From the NCBI GenBank assembly GCA_937127195.1, contig CAKZLT010000598.1:1-22064 (forward strand): a DNA stretch of 22,064 nt, given 5' to 3'. Position numbers and translations under genes: made by a program. The stretch comes from an uncultured Saprospiraceae bacterium (GTDB taxonomy: Bacteria > Bacteroidota > Bacteroidia > Chitinophagales > Saprospiraceae). Under the pieces are notes generated by a model that worked only from the letters and a program-made list of their open reading frames with translations, ran no database searches and was not told the origin of the DNA. This document shows positions 8,169 through 17,854 of the stretch, in pieces; positions within the stretch are counted from its first letter, which is position 1; every line of letters begins with the position of its first letter.

Positions 8169-10376
8169 ATGGAAGCAGCAATTGTCAAATATACCGAAGA
8201 AGATATAAAGCAAATCCAGCACGAATATAAAAAGTTACTTCAACTTGTTAATGTCAAAAATGATGAAGACAGAAAGAATATCCGAATGGCGTTTGAGCTG
8301 GCAGTTGAGGCACACCAAAAGCAACGGCGTAAGTCAGGCGAGCCTTATATTCTTCATCCGATAGAAGTTGCTAGAATCTGTGTCGAAGAAATCGGACTTG
8401 GTCCTACGGCGGTTATTAGTGCGCTTTTGCACGATACGGTAGAAGATACAACTACGACTTTGGAGGATATTAGAAGTATTTTTGGTGAGAAAATCGAAAT
8501 GATTGTCGATGGTTTGACGAAGTTAGAAAAGGCTTTTGATATAAAAAGCCCTCAGGCAGAAAATTTCAAAAAAATCCTTCAAACGCTGACCAAAGATGTT
8601 CGAGTCGTATTGGTCAAAATGGCTGACCGATTGCATAATATGCGAACACTTGGTGCAATGCCAAAGCACAAACAAATCAGAATTGCTTCCGAAACCGCTT
8701 TTATTTATGCTCCGCTAGCACATCGCTTAGGGTTGTATAATATGAAAACGGAGTTTCAGGATATGGTGATGAAAATTACCGATTATGAGAATTATAAAAT
8801 GATTGCGAATAAGCTGATTGATACCAAAAAGCAGCGCAATTTTTATATAGATGAATTTATTGCTCCGATTAAGGAAGAAATGGACGAATTGGGGCTTAAA
8901 TATCGCATCATGGGGCGACCAAAGTCGATTTCTTCTATTTGGAATAAGATCCAAACGAAGAAAGTCCCTTTTGAGCAGATTTATGATTTGTTTGCGGTTC
9001 GGATTATTTTGGATGTAGAGCAAAAAATGGAAAAACGAGCTTGTTGGTTGGTTTATTCTATTATATCCGATATTCATAAGCCTATTCCTGAGCGACTAAA
9101 GGATTGGGTTTCTACACCAAAATCTAATGGTTACGAGTCTCTACATACTACGGTTGTTGGGTTGAATGGTCGCTTCGTTGAGGTTCAAATTCGAACGGAA
9201 CGAATGGACGAGATTGCAGAAAAAGGCTTTGCAGCGCATTGGAAGTACAAAAATATGTATTCTGAAAATGTGTTTGACCATTGGATTAATAGTATGCGCG
9301 AAATTTTGGACAACCCGAGTGATGATGCACTAGAGTTTATTGCTGATTTCAAAGCCAATTTGTTTTCAGAAGAAATATACGTTTATACGCCCAAAGGTGA
9401 TATGAAAATCTTACCGAAAGGAGCTACACCTCTTGATTTTGCTTTTGATATTCATTCGGAAATCGGTTATCGATGTGCTTCTGCAAAAGTGAATGGGCGA
9501 CTTGTGCCATTAAGTTATAAACTATCAAATGGTGATAAAATAAGCATTAATATTTCGTCTAATCAAAAGCCGAGTGAGTCGTGGTTAGGAATGGTGATTA
9601 CGACACGCGCCAAAAATCGTATTCGTTCTGCAATGAAGGAAGAAAAACGTCAAGCAGGCGAAATTGGTAAGGAAACTTTGATGCGAAAATTTAAGAGTTT
9701 GGGCGCGAAATGGGATGATGATAATTTGGCTATTTTGGCCAAAAAATTCAATTTACCTTCTTTCGTAGAATTGTATTATAAAATCTCATTAGATAAAAAT
9801 TGGCTGAATAACTTAAAGGAATTTAAGGTAGAAAATGGGATGCTTTTTGAGATTAAAAAGGTAGAAGAAAAGCTTAATCGTCCTGTTATTAGTATTCCTA
9901 AAACACGTCGTTCGTCAACTATTCAGCCCAAATTGATGATTAATGACGAAAGTGCGGATAAGTTTAGCTACACCTTAGCTAGTTGTTGTAATCCCGTTCA
10001 GGGCGATAATATTTTTGCTTATGTAAGCGCAGGCGCAGGTGTAAAGATACACCGAATGACTTGCCCTAATGCAACGAATTTGATGGCAACCTATGGTTAT
10101 CGTATCATGAAAGCGGAATGGGTAGGAGAAGAAAATTCTTCTTTTATTACAGAACTAAAGATAATTGGTGTTGATGAAATTGGCGTTGTTCAAAACTTGA
10201 CGAACGTGATCACCAATGAGTTGGGCGTGAATATGAGGTCGATTACCATGTCTGCTGATGATGGATTTTATGAAGGTAGAATTAGTATTATTGTTAGAAA
10301 TACGTCAAAATTGAAATCGATTGTCAAACGTTTGAAGGGGCAAACGGGAGTGACTTCGGTGACTCGGGTTTATTAG
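8169..10376 (+). CDS. Bifunctional (p)ppGpp synthetase/hydrolase, Rel/SpoT family
   Basis: This 735-residue cytoplasmic enzyme makes and degrades the stringent-response alarmone. The HD hydrolase domain looks intact: H63, H88-D89 with E92-D93 in HDTVEDT, and D153 in KMADRLHNMRTL. The synthetase domain has GRPKSISSIWNK (about 258), YDLFAVRIILD and NGYESLHTTV, ending with VEVQIRTERMDEIAEKGFAAHW. A TGS domain follows at about 402-462 (EIYVYTPKGD). Near the C-terminus is the conserved Cys/His zinc-finger-like module (C606-C607 with the HRMTCPN motif about 25 residues on), then an ACT domain (about 660-735). RPK at the start of the synthetase domain, with a complete HD site, indicates a bifunctional long Rel rather than a RelA-only synthetase. 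It is transcribed alone and converges on dprA. Confidence 0.96.
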   Translation: MEAAIVKYTEEDIKQIQHEYKKLLQLVNVKNDEDRKNIRMAFELAVEAHQKQRRKSGEPYILHPIEVARICVEEIGLGPTAVISALLHDTVEDTTTTLEDIRSIFGEKIEMIVDGLTKLEKAFDIKSPQAENFKKILQTLTKDVRVVLVKMADRLHNMRTLGAMPKHKQIRIASETAFIYAPLAHRLGLYNMKTEFQDMVMKITDYENYKMIANKLIDTKKQRNFYIDEFIAPIKEEMDELGLKYRIMGRPKSISSIWNKIQTKKVPFEQIYDLFAVRIILDVEQKMEKRACWLVYSIISDIHKPIPERLKDWVSTPKSNGYESLHTTVVGLNGRFVEVQIRTERMDEIAEKGFAAHWKYKNMYSENVFDHWINSMREILDNPSDDALEFIADFKANLFSEEIYVYTPKGDMKILPKGATPLDFAFDIHSEIGYRCASAKVNGRLVPLSYKLSNGDKISINISSNQKPSESWLGMVITTRAKNRIRSAMKEEKRQAGEIGKETLMRKFKSLGAKWDDDNLAILAKKFNLPSFVELYYKISLDKNWLNNLKEFKVENGMLFEIKKVEEKLNRPVISIPKTRRSSTIQPKLMINDESADKFSYTLASCCNPVQGDNIFAYVSAGAGVKIHRMTCPNATNLMATYGYRIMKAEWVGEENSSFITELKIIGVDEIGVVQNLTNVITNELGVNMRSITMSADDGFYEGRISIIVRNTSKLKSIVKRLKGQTGVTSVTRVY

Positions 10377-10435
10377 GATATAGAAAAACAGGTAAAAGGT
10401 AGTAATTTTGTTATTAATGAACGTTTATAAGGGAT

Positions 10436-10460
10436 TAGCATCTGAGGTGCTATTACTTTT
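10436..10460 (+). terminator. Possible weak terminator after rel
   Basis: A 7-bp stem with one wobble pair (TAGCATC 10436-10442 with GGTGCTA 10446-10452) and a 3-nt loop is followed by TTACTTTT. It lies 60 bases after the rel stop, between two converging genes. Short stem and interrupted T run make this tentative. Confidence 0.4.
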
Positions 10461-10469
10461 AAAAATAAA

Positions 10470-11570
10470 TTACCGAACCAAAGCAAATCTACTACCAGGC
10501 AAAGGTTTTACTACTCCTTTGAACTCTAGTCCGAGCATTAGAACTGCAATTTGACTAGTACTTTTTTGTAAATCAAAAGATAGTTTATCTGTTCCGATAT
10601 TTTCTTTTGTTCGGAGCAGATTAACAATTTGAGATTCTTCGGGTGTTAAATCCACAAAAATTTGTCGCTGAATTTGGGCTGCACTTTCATCTTTTTTGTC
10701 CCAACGCATAATGTAACCTATGTCTTCGGCACTTTCTATCAAGGCAGCTTTATGTGTCTTAATAAGGTGATTACAACCTTTTGAGTGTTCATCTTGTAAC
10801 CTTCCTGGCACTGCAAAAACATCTTTATTGTAATTATTAGCAATGTGTGCTGTAATCATTGAGCCTCCTGTGATTTTGGTTTCAACCACAATTACAGCAT
10901 CACTCATTCCTGCGATGATACGATTTCGGCTAGGGAAATTCTGGCGGTCGGGATTCGTTTCACTCGGAAATTCGGTTACTAAGCCACCATTTGCTAGCAT
11001 TTTTGTAGCTAAACCTTGGTGTGTCGCTGGATAAATTCGGTCTAAACCGTGGGCGAGTACGCCTATTGTTGGTATGTTCGATTCTACGGATTGTTTGTGT
11101 GCCGTGTAATCAATACCATAAGCCAATCCGCTATTTACAATTATATCATATTCTTTCAACTCTTTGACTAACTTCTTACAAAAATCCTTGCCTCGTTCGG
11201 TTGCTTTTCGAGTGCCTACTATGGCAACTGCTCTTGGAAAATTAAGGTCTATTTCACCTTTTTGATACAAAATAATAGGCGCGTCATTGTAATGTTTGAG
11301 TCGATGAGGATAAGATTCGTCGAAGTAAGTATGGACTTTTATTTTGTTTTTTTCTATAAATTTCAACTCTTTTTCTGCATCTGAAAATGCATTAAATCGA
11401 CGAATATTGGACGCTATTTTTTCACCAATATTAGGAATGACTTTGAGTTCGGATTGACTAGCTTTGAATACATCAGCAGCATTTCCGAAGTGAGTTAATA
11501 AAGTTTTAGCGTGTACTGAACCAACTAATTTAACCTTAGTTAGTGCCATTAAATGAAGTAAGTCTTTCAT
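10470..11570 (-). CDS. dprA: DNA-processing protein DprA (Smf family)
   Basis: DprA binds incoming single-stranded DNA in the cytoplasm and loads RecA during natural transformation; it is also widely kept in species not known to be competent. The 366-residue protein has an N-terminal helix-hairpin-helix-like region (VIPNIGEKIASNI, about 44-56). The Rossmann core carries AIVGTRKATERG (116-127), SGLAYGIDYTAH (147-158), FPSRNRIIAGMS (212-223), GGSMIT (235-240) and AVPG (253-256). A C-terminal winged-helix-type domain (about 300-366) follows. All conserved blocks are present, so it looks functional. The ATG at 11568-11570 gives the usual short N-terminus. It lies 206 bases downstream of the adhesin gene, separated by a strong terminator, so it has its own promoter. 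Confidence 0.95.
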   Translation of the reverse strand: MKDLLHLMALTKVKLVGSVHAKTLLTHFGNAADVFKASQSELKVIPNIGEKIASNIRRFNAFSDAEKELKFIEKNKIKVHTYFDESYPHRLKHYNDAPIILYQKGEIDLNFPRAVAIVGTRKATERGKDFCKKLVKELKEYDIIVNSGLAYGIDYTAHKQSVESNIPTIGVLAHGLDRIYPATHQGLATKMLANGGLVTEFPSETNPDRQNFPSRNRIIAGMSDAVIVVETKITGGSMITAHIANNYNKDVFAVPGRLQDEHSKGCNHLIKTHKAALIESAEDIGYIMRWDKKDESAAQIQRQIFVDLTPEESQIVNLLRTKENIGTDKLSFDLQKSTSQIAVLMLGLEFKGVVKPLPGSRFALVR

Positions 11571-11701
11571 TATTTTTTATTAAAAAAGAATTTAGTATTA
11601 TCTATTGTGAATTATCCTTTCATACAATTACCATCTATTGATAGTACTTATAAATATAGTTTTTATTTTGATGAAAATAAAGAACAAAGACCATCTTTTA
11701 T

Positions 11702-11750
11702 AAAAAGAAAAAAGCATCAAAGGTGTTCTGTAAACAGCCTTTGATGCTTT
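11702..11750 (-). terminator. Rho-independent terminator for the adhesin gene
   Basis: A 13-bp stem (11711-11723 with 11738-11750), extendable inward by a few pairs, is followed on the minus strand by TTTCTTTTT (complement of 11702-11710). It begins 26 bases after the adhesin stop codon. Confidence 0.9.
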
Positions 11751-11776
11751 GAAAAGTGTATTTCTTACAAAGAATG

Positions 11777-14700
11777 CTACCAAACGAGCGTTGTATTACC
11801 TTTAAGAGTTTGGATACTTCCATCCGAAAATTCAACTTCGGTTACCCAGCCATAGACACCAGGAACAGCTCTTTGACCATTAAAAAGACCATCCCAGCCT
11901 TCCTGAGGATTGTTTGGTTCAGTCTCTTTATTTTCAAAAACAACTTCTCCCCATCTATTGTAAATGATTAGTGAATTGACCTTTATAAGTTCATCGTCAC
12001 CCTGAATAAATAGATAATCATTCGTTCCGTCATTATTTGGCGTAAAGCCTGTAGCAACATAGATTGCTAGATTTTTCTCTACTTTAATATAAATATTCGC
12101 CGTTGATACACAGCCATTTGAATCTGTTACCATCAAATAACGAACGCCATCAGTAGAAGCTGTAATTTCTATACAGTCATCACAAATACCCGTTGAATCT
12201 TGTGCTGTCCATTTGTAATCAAATGGCGCAACTCCATTATCTAAAATCGGTGTAATGGTTACTTCATTTGGATAAACAATTGTTGTATCTGTTGGTAAAA
12301 ATACAGAGAACAAATCAGGCTCTACGATTTCAACAGTGTCCGAGACGAAACAATCATTTTTGTCTTTTATAAAGAAAACATAAGTGCCTTCACCTAGTCC
12401 AGCAATATTATTTACAGTAGAATAGCTTTGATTATCAGTACTAAAAAGATAAGGTGGAGTTCCGCCTGTTGGATTGATTCTAATGATTCCATCTCGCTCG
12501 CCAAAGCAAGAAATGTCCGTTGAAATAGCATTAGGGGTCAATTCAAAAGCTGGTTCTGTAACGGCAAAAGAATCTACTCCAATACAGCCAACTGCATCAG
12601 TAGCGGTAACTAAATAAGTTCCTGCTGCCAAATTGGTAGCCAACGAATCTAGTTGCCCATCTTCCCACTCAAAACTATAAGCATTCTCAACAAAAGGAGT
12701 TCCACCTATTCCACTTGCCAATAAACTACCATTGGCATCTCCTTTACAAAGTGCCGCAACCGAAACGGCATCTAATAATATAGGCTCTGGACCAGTAACC
12801 GAAACACTAATAGTCGCTTCACAACCATTATTATCAGTCACCGTAGTAAGGTAGTTTCCTTTAGTTAAGCCTGTTGCGGTAGAGGTGATTTGATTATTAA
12901 CTGACCAATTGTAGAAATAAGGTGCAGTTCCACCTATTGGCGTAATTGTTCCTGTTCCATCATTACTATAATCACAACTGGTATTGGTAGTTATGCCTGA
13001 CAAAGCTAACGGCATAGGTTGATTAATGGTCACAGTATCTAACAAAACACAGGCATTCGCATCTGTAATGGTAACAATATAAGTTGCTCCACCTGTCAAA
13101 TTAATTGCAGTATCACTTGTTTGAACTGGAGTTGTTCCCCATTGATAACTATAATTACCTAAGTTATCCGTTGTTCCTCCAGCAACATCAACAATTGCTT
13201 GACCATCGTTTCCTTCAAAACAACTAGAGGCTATATTATTTATAGTAGAAGATAAAATAACAGGTTCATCAATCTTGATAGAATCAATCGTAGTACAACC
13301 ATTATCATCTGTAACAGATACATTATAGAAAATATCGGTCAAATTTAAAGTAACAGAATTCAATGCGCCATTACTCCAGTTATATATATAATCAGATGCT
13401 ACAACTCCACCAGATGCTACAACAGTTGCTGTTCCGTCAGGTTGACCAAAACAAGACATATCCGTTTTTGATAGTGATAATACTAATTCGGTAGGTTCTC
13501 CAACTCCAATAGTGTCTATATCAGTACAGCCTGTTGCATCGGTTGCCGTTACAATATAACTACCAGAATAAAGATTTATCGCAGTATCTCCAACTTGGAC
13601 AGGACTAGTATTCCAAACATAATTAATCAATCCAACACCACCTGTTGCGTTAACTATTGCTTTTCCTGTATTATCTCCAAAGCAATTCGTTTCGATAGCA
13701 CTGACCACCGAGATAACTTCTGTTGGTTGTGTTATTAGAATGCTATCTTGTTTTGGGCAATTATTCCCGTCTGTGATGGTGACAACCGCCCAGCCTGCAC
13801 TCCATCCAATCGAAGTTGCATTTGTTTGATTGGCATTTGACCATAAATAATTATAATTACCGACACCACCAGTGGCTACTACATTTGCCACACCATCGCC
13901 ACTTTCAAAACAACTCAAATCTCCTTTTGATACAATAGAATTGATATAAGTAGGTTGTGTTATTAAAATGCTATTTGAGGCAACACAACCAAAAACATCC
14001 GTTACGGTTACCGCATAATTCCCTGTATCTAATGGTGATAAAATAGAATCGTTCAAAGTAGAAGTTGCCCAATTATAAATAAATGGATAAGCTCCTCCAA
14101 TCGGTGTAGCAACTGCGATACCATTTGCAGAATCACGACAAGCTACATTTGTTGCATTCATAGCCAAAACCAATGCATCGGGTTCGGTTACAGTTATATT
14201 ATTTTGATAAAAACAATTGTTAGAATCCGTTACGGAATAGGTGTAAATACCTGCGGTCAAACCAATTGCAGTCGTATCTGTCTGAATAGGTGAAGTATTC
14301 CAACTATAAGTATGTCCAGCATTTCCACCAATCGAAACAATTGTGGCTGAGCCGTTTGCATCTCCATTACAGAGTGGCGCGACAAAAGTGGCTGTGGCTG
14401 TAAGCGGTATAGGTTCGGGTATAAAAGTGCTATCTATTTGAATACAATTATTCGCATCCGTTACCGTAATTGAATAAGTATTTGATTGCAAATTATTAAG
14501 AGCAGTTGTTGTATTATTTCCTTCTGACCATAGGTAATTATAAGGCGTTGTTCCTCCTATTACACTAATAGAAGTAGTTCCTGTACCGTCACCGTTACAT
14601 AATAATGGTGTGCTTGTAAAGCCAATTTCGATAGAATCTGGTTGCCCAACGATTATACTATCAATTGCAATACAACCAAAATCATCTGAAACGGTCACCG

Positions 14701-17700
14701 TGTATTGACCTCCAAATAGATTGACTTGAGAACTATCCATTCCACCATTATCCCAAACGTAAGTCAAATTTCCGCTTCCTCCAAAGCCCGAAGTACTTAC
14801 TGTTCCTTCATTACTTTCAAAGCAGACAGTCGGTGTACTAATCATTGTATCCACAAAAACCAAAGGAGGAGCTAATACATAGATTTCATCTGATTGTGGA
14901 CAATTTTCTTCATCTCTTACAATGACACTAATCAATCCACCTACCAGATTGGAAGCCGTAGCTGTTGTCTGATTATTAGCAGGATTGTTCCATTCATAAG
15001 TATAAGTAGAACCAATTCCGCCCGAAGGAATAACGGTTGCTGTTCCATCAGAAAGACCAAAACAAGTAACTTGTTGTGTTGTAAAAGTGTTCACAATCAT
15101 TGGCGGTTCATATATTCCAACCGAAGTTGAGTCTTTACAACCATTAGCATCCGTTATAGTAACCGAATGAAATCCACCACTCAATGTATCGACATTGGCA
15201 GTTGTATCATTCGTTGTCCATAGATAGTTATAAGGTATTGTTCCGCCTGTTGTTGTTGTCAATGCTTCCCCATCTGCTGTTCCAAAACAGGTAACTCGAC
15301 TAGTATCAACAATATTTATTTCTAATAAATTAGGTTCTGTTAGATTTATACTATTATTTATAGTACAATTGTTCGCGTCAGTTACCGTTACCGAATAATT
15401 TCCAATAGGTAAATTAAAAATAGTATCAGTTGTTTGAATAGGTGAAGTATTCCAGCTATAAGTGTATCCACCAACTCCGCCACTCGGTAAAGCGACCGCA
15501 AAACCTGTACTTTCCTGAAAACAATTCACATCTTTCTTATCCATTGCCAAAGCCAATGCTGTTGGTTCTATAATAGTTACTTGATTCACTGCTGTACAAT
15601 TGTTCGCATCTGTGATAGTTACAGAATAAGTTCCTGCTAGTAGGTTTGAAGCTGTTGTAGTTGTTTGATTATTAGCATTTGCATCCCAAAGATAAGCGTA
15701 AGGCATTGTTCCGCCCGAAGGGGTAACCGTTGCCGTTCCGTTGGCTTCACTATTACAAACAACTGGCGTTTCGCTTGTTGTAGAAGTCAGTACTGTTGGT
15801 TCGGTTATCGTAAAGTTGATTGTATCTTTACAAGTATTTGCATCTTCTATAATTACAAAATGATTACCTATACTAATATTAGAAAAAGTACCAGAAGATT
15901 GCGCAGAGCCATTATTTAACGAATATAAAATACCTCCAAGATTGCTTGTTGCAGAGAAATAAGCTATTCCATTATTTAATCCATTACAGGTGACTTGTGT
16001 CAAAGAGTCTAAATTAGTTACCAACTGACAATCGGATGTTATACAAATAATGGAGTCAATCTCACTTGGTGCATTACAAGCATTTTGCCCAATGGCACGA
16101 AGCTGAAAAAATACAGACTGTAAAGGTTGAAGATTAGAAACTGTAAAACTATTAGTAGTCATCAATTGCCAACCACCATTATCTATATTGATTTCGTAAC
16201 TACCAGCTCCAACTACTGTATTTCTATTGACAGTAATAGAAGAAGCATTTGTCAAACCACAAGAAAGCGTTGGTTTTAATGGAGGTTCTGCTACATTTAT
16301 AGTTATTGTTGTATCAAAAGAACAACCATATTCATTCGTAGCTGTATAAGTAAAATCATTCGAGCCAGTATTCGCTAAGATAAAAGTAGCTGTGTCAGAA
16401 GTAACAATTCCTGTGCTGGTTTGCCATTGAGTTCCTGTAATAGCTGGTGTAAAAGTATCTAGATTAGGATATAAATTGGGAGCTAATGCAATTTCCCAAT
16501 TAAAAATATAACCATTATCACCGCCTAAATTATCGCAAATTTCGAGTTCCCATTCGCCATTCAGTGGGCAACCAATCAATCCAGCTAAAGGCTGAGAAGA
16601 GGCATAATTACCAGGTGCAAGTGCTATTCCTGATGAAGTATTAACGGTCATACCATTTGCTTGAGCTTGACTCCACGTGACGGTGGCGGTTGGTGTCCAA
16701 CAGTAATCAAAGCCTGTTCCAGCGGCAGTACCACCAAATCCTGGAGCTGGAATCCCTAAATTTATAGAGCCCGCAGAATTGGGAAAGGGGAGAAGAACAA
16801 CAGAGTTACCATTAGGACAAGTAATGCTAATATCTAAATCACCAACCCAAGAATGTTCCATATTTACACAGATTCCTGCAAGGTCATTAATGCTAGTCAG
16901 CGTTTGATTCGGGTTAAAGTCCGTAAATTTTAAGGACGTTTGATAACAAACATTATTCCCATCAGGCAAAAACAATGAGTCTCCCCTTGTCAGTGGCGAA
17001 GCAAAATTTTGAGTGGGAGATGTAGCATTTCCAAATAAAGTAACGGTATCACCAACGCAGCCAGAAATATTGGAGGGGTTTGTACCAACAAAACTTGGTG
17101 CTGGCGCAACCCTTATTCTTTGATTAATAGAATTAAAACTTGAACAACCATTAATGTCAGTTACTTTTAGTTGAGCGCGATAACCGCCCGCATTATTAAA
17201 AACATGAGTAATGGTTTGACCTGTAAAAACCTGCCCTTCTATTGTCCACTCGAAAGTAGAAGTTGCATCAGATTGAGCATAGACTAGATTATTCTGAGGA
17301 TAATTTCCTGTTCCTGTAAAAGTAACGGCATCACCAACGCATATATCTATATAGCCTGTGTCTGGCGGAGACATCACAGGAGTTGACGATAAAATATCAG
17401 CTTCAACAGTCTGGCAAGTCGTTTGGCAAGAAAGCGCAATAGCCCAACCTGCTCCTGTAATACCTGTTGTGTTCAAAACAGATGAAAAACTAAAACTTAA
17501 ACAACCTTGTGCATTTGTTGCTGCCCAAGAAAAAACGCCTCCTGTTGAGCTAGAATTAATACAGGACATTAAAGGCGAGGTAGTTGTATTTGGACCATTA
17601 AAAACGCACAATTGGTCGGTAGAAGCTATGTTGAGTGTATTGAGATTGGCTACAATCGATTGCCCAGTCGTTGGGCAAAAAGTTACTGTATAATTTTCAC

Positions 17701-17854
17701 CATCCAAATAACTGCCAAAAGCACCTCCACTATCATAAAATGTACCTGAGCAAGTTGTTACAGTTTGACCGTTTACATTATCTATCTCATAGGTTTGAGC
17801 ATAAGAAAATTGGAAAAAGGTAAGAGTAGTGAATATTAATAGTAGTTTTTTCAT
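11777..17854 (-). CDS. Giant modular adhesin with SprB-like repeats and T9SS type B sorting domain
   Basis: This predicted cell-surface or secreted protein has 2025 residues. I start it at ATG 17852-17854, because it gives a clean signal peptide (MKKLLLIFTTLTFFQFSYA, cleavage before Q20); the frame extends 19 residues further to ATG 17911, but those lack signal character. Modules in order are: CUB-like domain (about 40-125), PKD domain (about 175-255, ending GYRAQLKVTDINGC), proprotein-convertase P-domain (about 290-458, with NMEHSWVGDLDISITCPNG), an Ig/PKD-like and FN3-like stretch (about 460-600), 16 SprB-like repeats (about 605-1848), one degenerate repeat (about 1849-1925), and a gliding-motility-type C-terminal domain (GFTPNNDGTNDYL, IIYNRWGEVVF, GWDGLFNGQ). 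The last is the type B signal for export by the type IX secretion system. Homologous repeats in SprB bind surfaces during gliding. The role here (adhesion, gliding or biofilm) is inferred. Confidence 0.93.
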   Translation of the reverse strand: MKKLLLIFTTLTFFQFSYAQTYEIDNVNGQTVTTCSGTFYDSGGAFGSYLDGENYTVTFCPTTGQSIVANLNTLNIASTDQLCVFNGPNTTTSPLMSCINSSSTGGVFSWAATNAQGCLSFSFSSVLNTTGITGAGWAIALSCQTTCQTVEADILSSTPVMSPPDTGYIDICVGDAVTFTGTGNYPQNNLVYAQSDATSTFEWTIEGQVFTGQTITHVFNNAGGYRAQLKVTDINGCSSFNSINQRIRVAPAPSFVGTNPSNISGCVGDTVTLFGNATSPTQNFASPLTRGDSLFLPDGNNVCYQTSLKFTDFNPNQTLTSINDLAGICVNMEHSWVGDLDISITCPNGNSVVLLPFPNSAGSINLGIPAPGFGGTAAGTGFDYCWTPTATVTWSQAQANGMTVNTSSGIALAPGNYASSQPLAGLIGCPLNGEWELEICDNLGGDNGYIFNWEIALAPNLYPNLDTFTPAITGTQWQTSTGIVTSDTATFILANTGSNDFTYTATNEYGCSFDTTITINVAEPPLKPTLSCGLTNASSITVNRNTVVGAGSYEINIDNGGWQLMTTNSFTVSNLQPLQSVFFQLRAIGQNACNAPSEIDSIICITSDCQLVTNLDSLTQVTCNGLNNGIAYFSATSNLGGILYSLNNGSAQSSGTFSNISIGNHFVIIEDANTCKDTINFTITEPTVLTSTTSETPVVCNSEANGTATVTPSGGTMPYAYLWDANANNQTTTTASNLLAGTYSVTITDANNCTAVNQVTIIEPTALALAMDKKDVNCFQESTGFAVALPSGGVGGYTYSWNTSPIQTTDTIFNLPIGNYSVTVTDANNCTINNSINLTEPNLLEINIVDTSRVTCFGTADGEALTTTTGGTIPYNYLWTTNDTTANVDTLSGGFHSVTITDANGCKDSTSVGIYEPPMIVNTFTTQQVTCFGLSDGTATVIPSGGIGSTYTYEWNNPANNQTTATASNLVGGLISVIVRDEENCPQSDEIYVLAPPLVFVDTMISTPTVCFESNEGTVSTSGFGGSGNLTYVWDNGGMDSSQVNLFGGQYTVTVSDDFGCIAIDSIIVGQPDSIEIGFTSTPLLCNGDGTGTTSISVIGGTTPYNYLWSEGNNTTTALNNLQSNTYSITVTDANNCIQIDSTFIPEPIPLTATATFVAPLCNGDANGSATIVSIGGNAGHTYSWNTSPIQTDTTAIGLTAGIYTYSVTDSNNCFYQNNITVTEPDALVLAMNATNVACRDSANGIAVATPIGGAYPFIYNWATSTLNDSILSPLDTGNYAVTVTDVFGCVASNSILITQPTYINSIVSKGDLSCFESGDGVANVVATGGVGNYNYLWSNANQTNATSIGWSAGWAVVTITDGNNCPKQDSILITQPTEVISVVSAIETNCFGDNTGKAIVNATGGVGLINYVWNTSPVQVGDTAINLYSGSYIVTATDATGCTDIDTIGVGEPTELVLSLSKTDMSCFGQPDGTATVVASGGVVASDYIYNWSNGALNSVTLNLTDIFYNVSVTDDNGCTTIDSIKIDEPVILSSTINNIASSCFEGNDGQAIVDVAGGTTDNLGNYSYQWGTTPVQTSDTAINLTGGATYIVTITDANACVLLDTVTINQPMPLALSGITTNTSCDYSNDGTGTITPIGGTAPYFYNWSVNNQITSTATGLTKGNYLTTVTDNNGCEATISVSVTGPEPILLDAVSVAALCKGDANGSLLASGIGGTPFVENAYSFEWEDGQLDSLATNLAAGTYLVTATDAVGCIGVDSFAVTEPAFELTPNAISTDISCFGERDGIIRINPTGGTPPYLFSTDNQSYSTVNNIAGLGEGTYVFFIKDKNDCFVSDTVEIVEPDLFSVFLPTDTTIVYPNEVTITPILDNGVAPFDYKWTAQDSTGICDDCIEITASTDGVRYLMVTDSNGCVSTANIYIKVEKNLAIYVATGFTPNNDGTNDYLFIQGDDELIKVNSLIIYNRWGEVVFENKETEPNNPQEGWDGLFNGQRAVPGVYGWVTEVEFSDGSIQTLKGNTTLVW
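12310..16040 (-). repeat. Sixteen tandem SprB-like coding repeats (~76-82 residues each)
   Basis: The protein repeats share a frame of CxGxxDGxAxVxxxGGxxPYxYxW, an NL..G.YxVTVTD stretch, and NNC near the end, closing with EP or QP. Period is about 230-245 bases. Copies are clearly diverged from each other at both DNA and protein level, so the array is old. Each unit usually carries two cysteines (the C of CxG and the C of NNC), compatible with one disulfide per domain. Confidence 0.92.

Noticed and set aside
12310..16040. Regularly spaced repeats that could be taken for a CRISPR array or satellite
   Set aside because: The period (~235 bases) is far too long, the repeats are diverged, and one open frame runs through all of them; they are protein-domain repeats.
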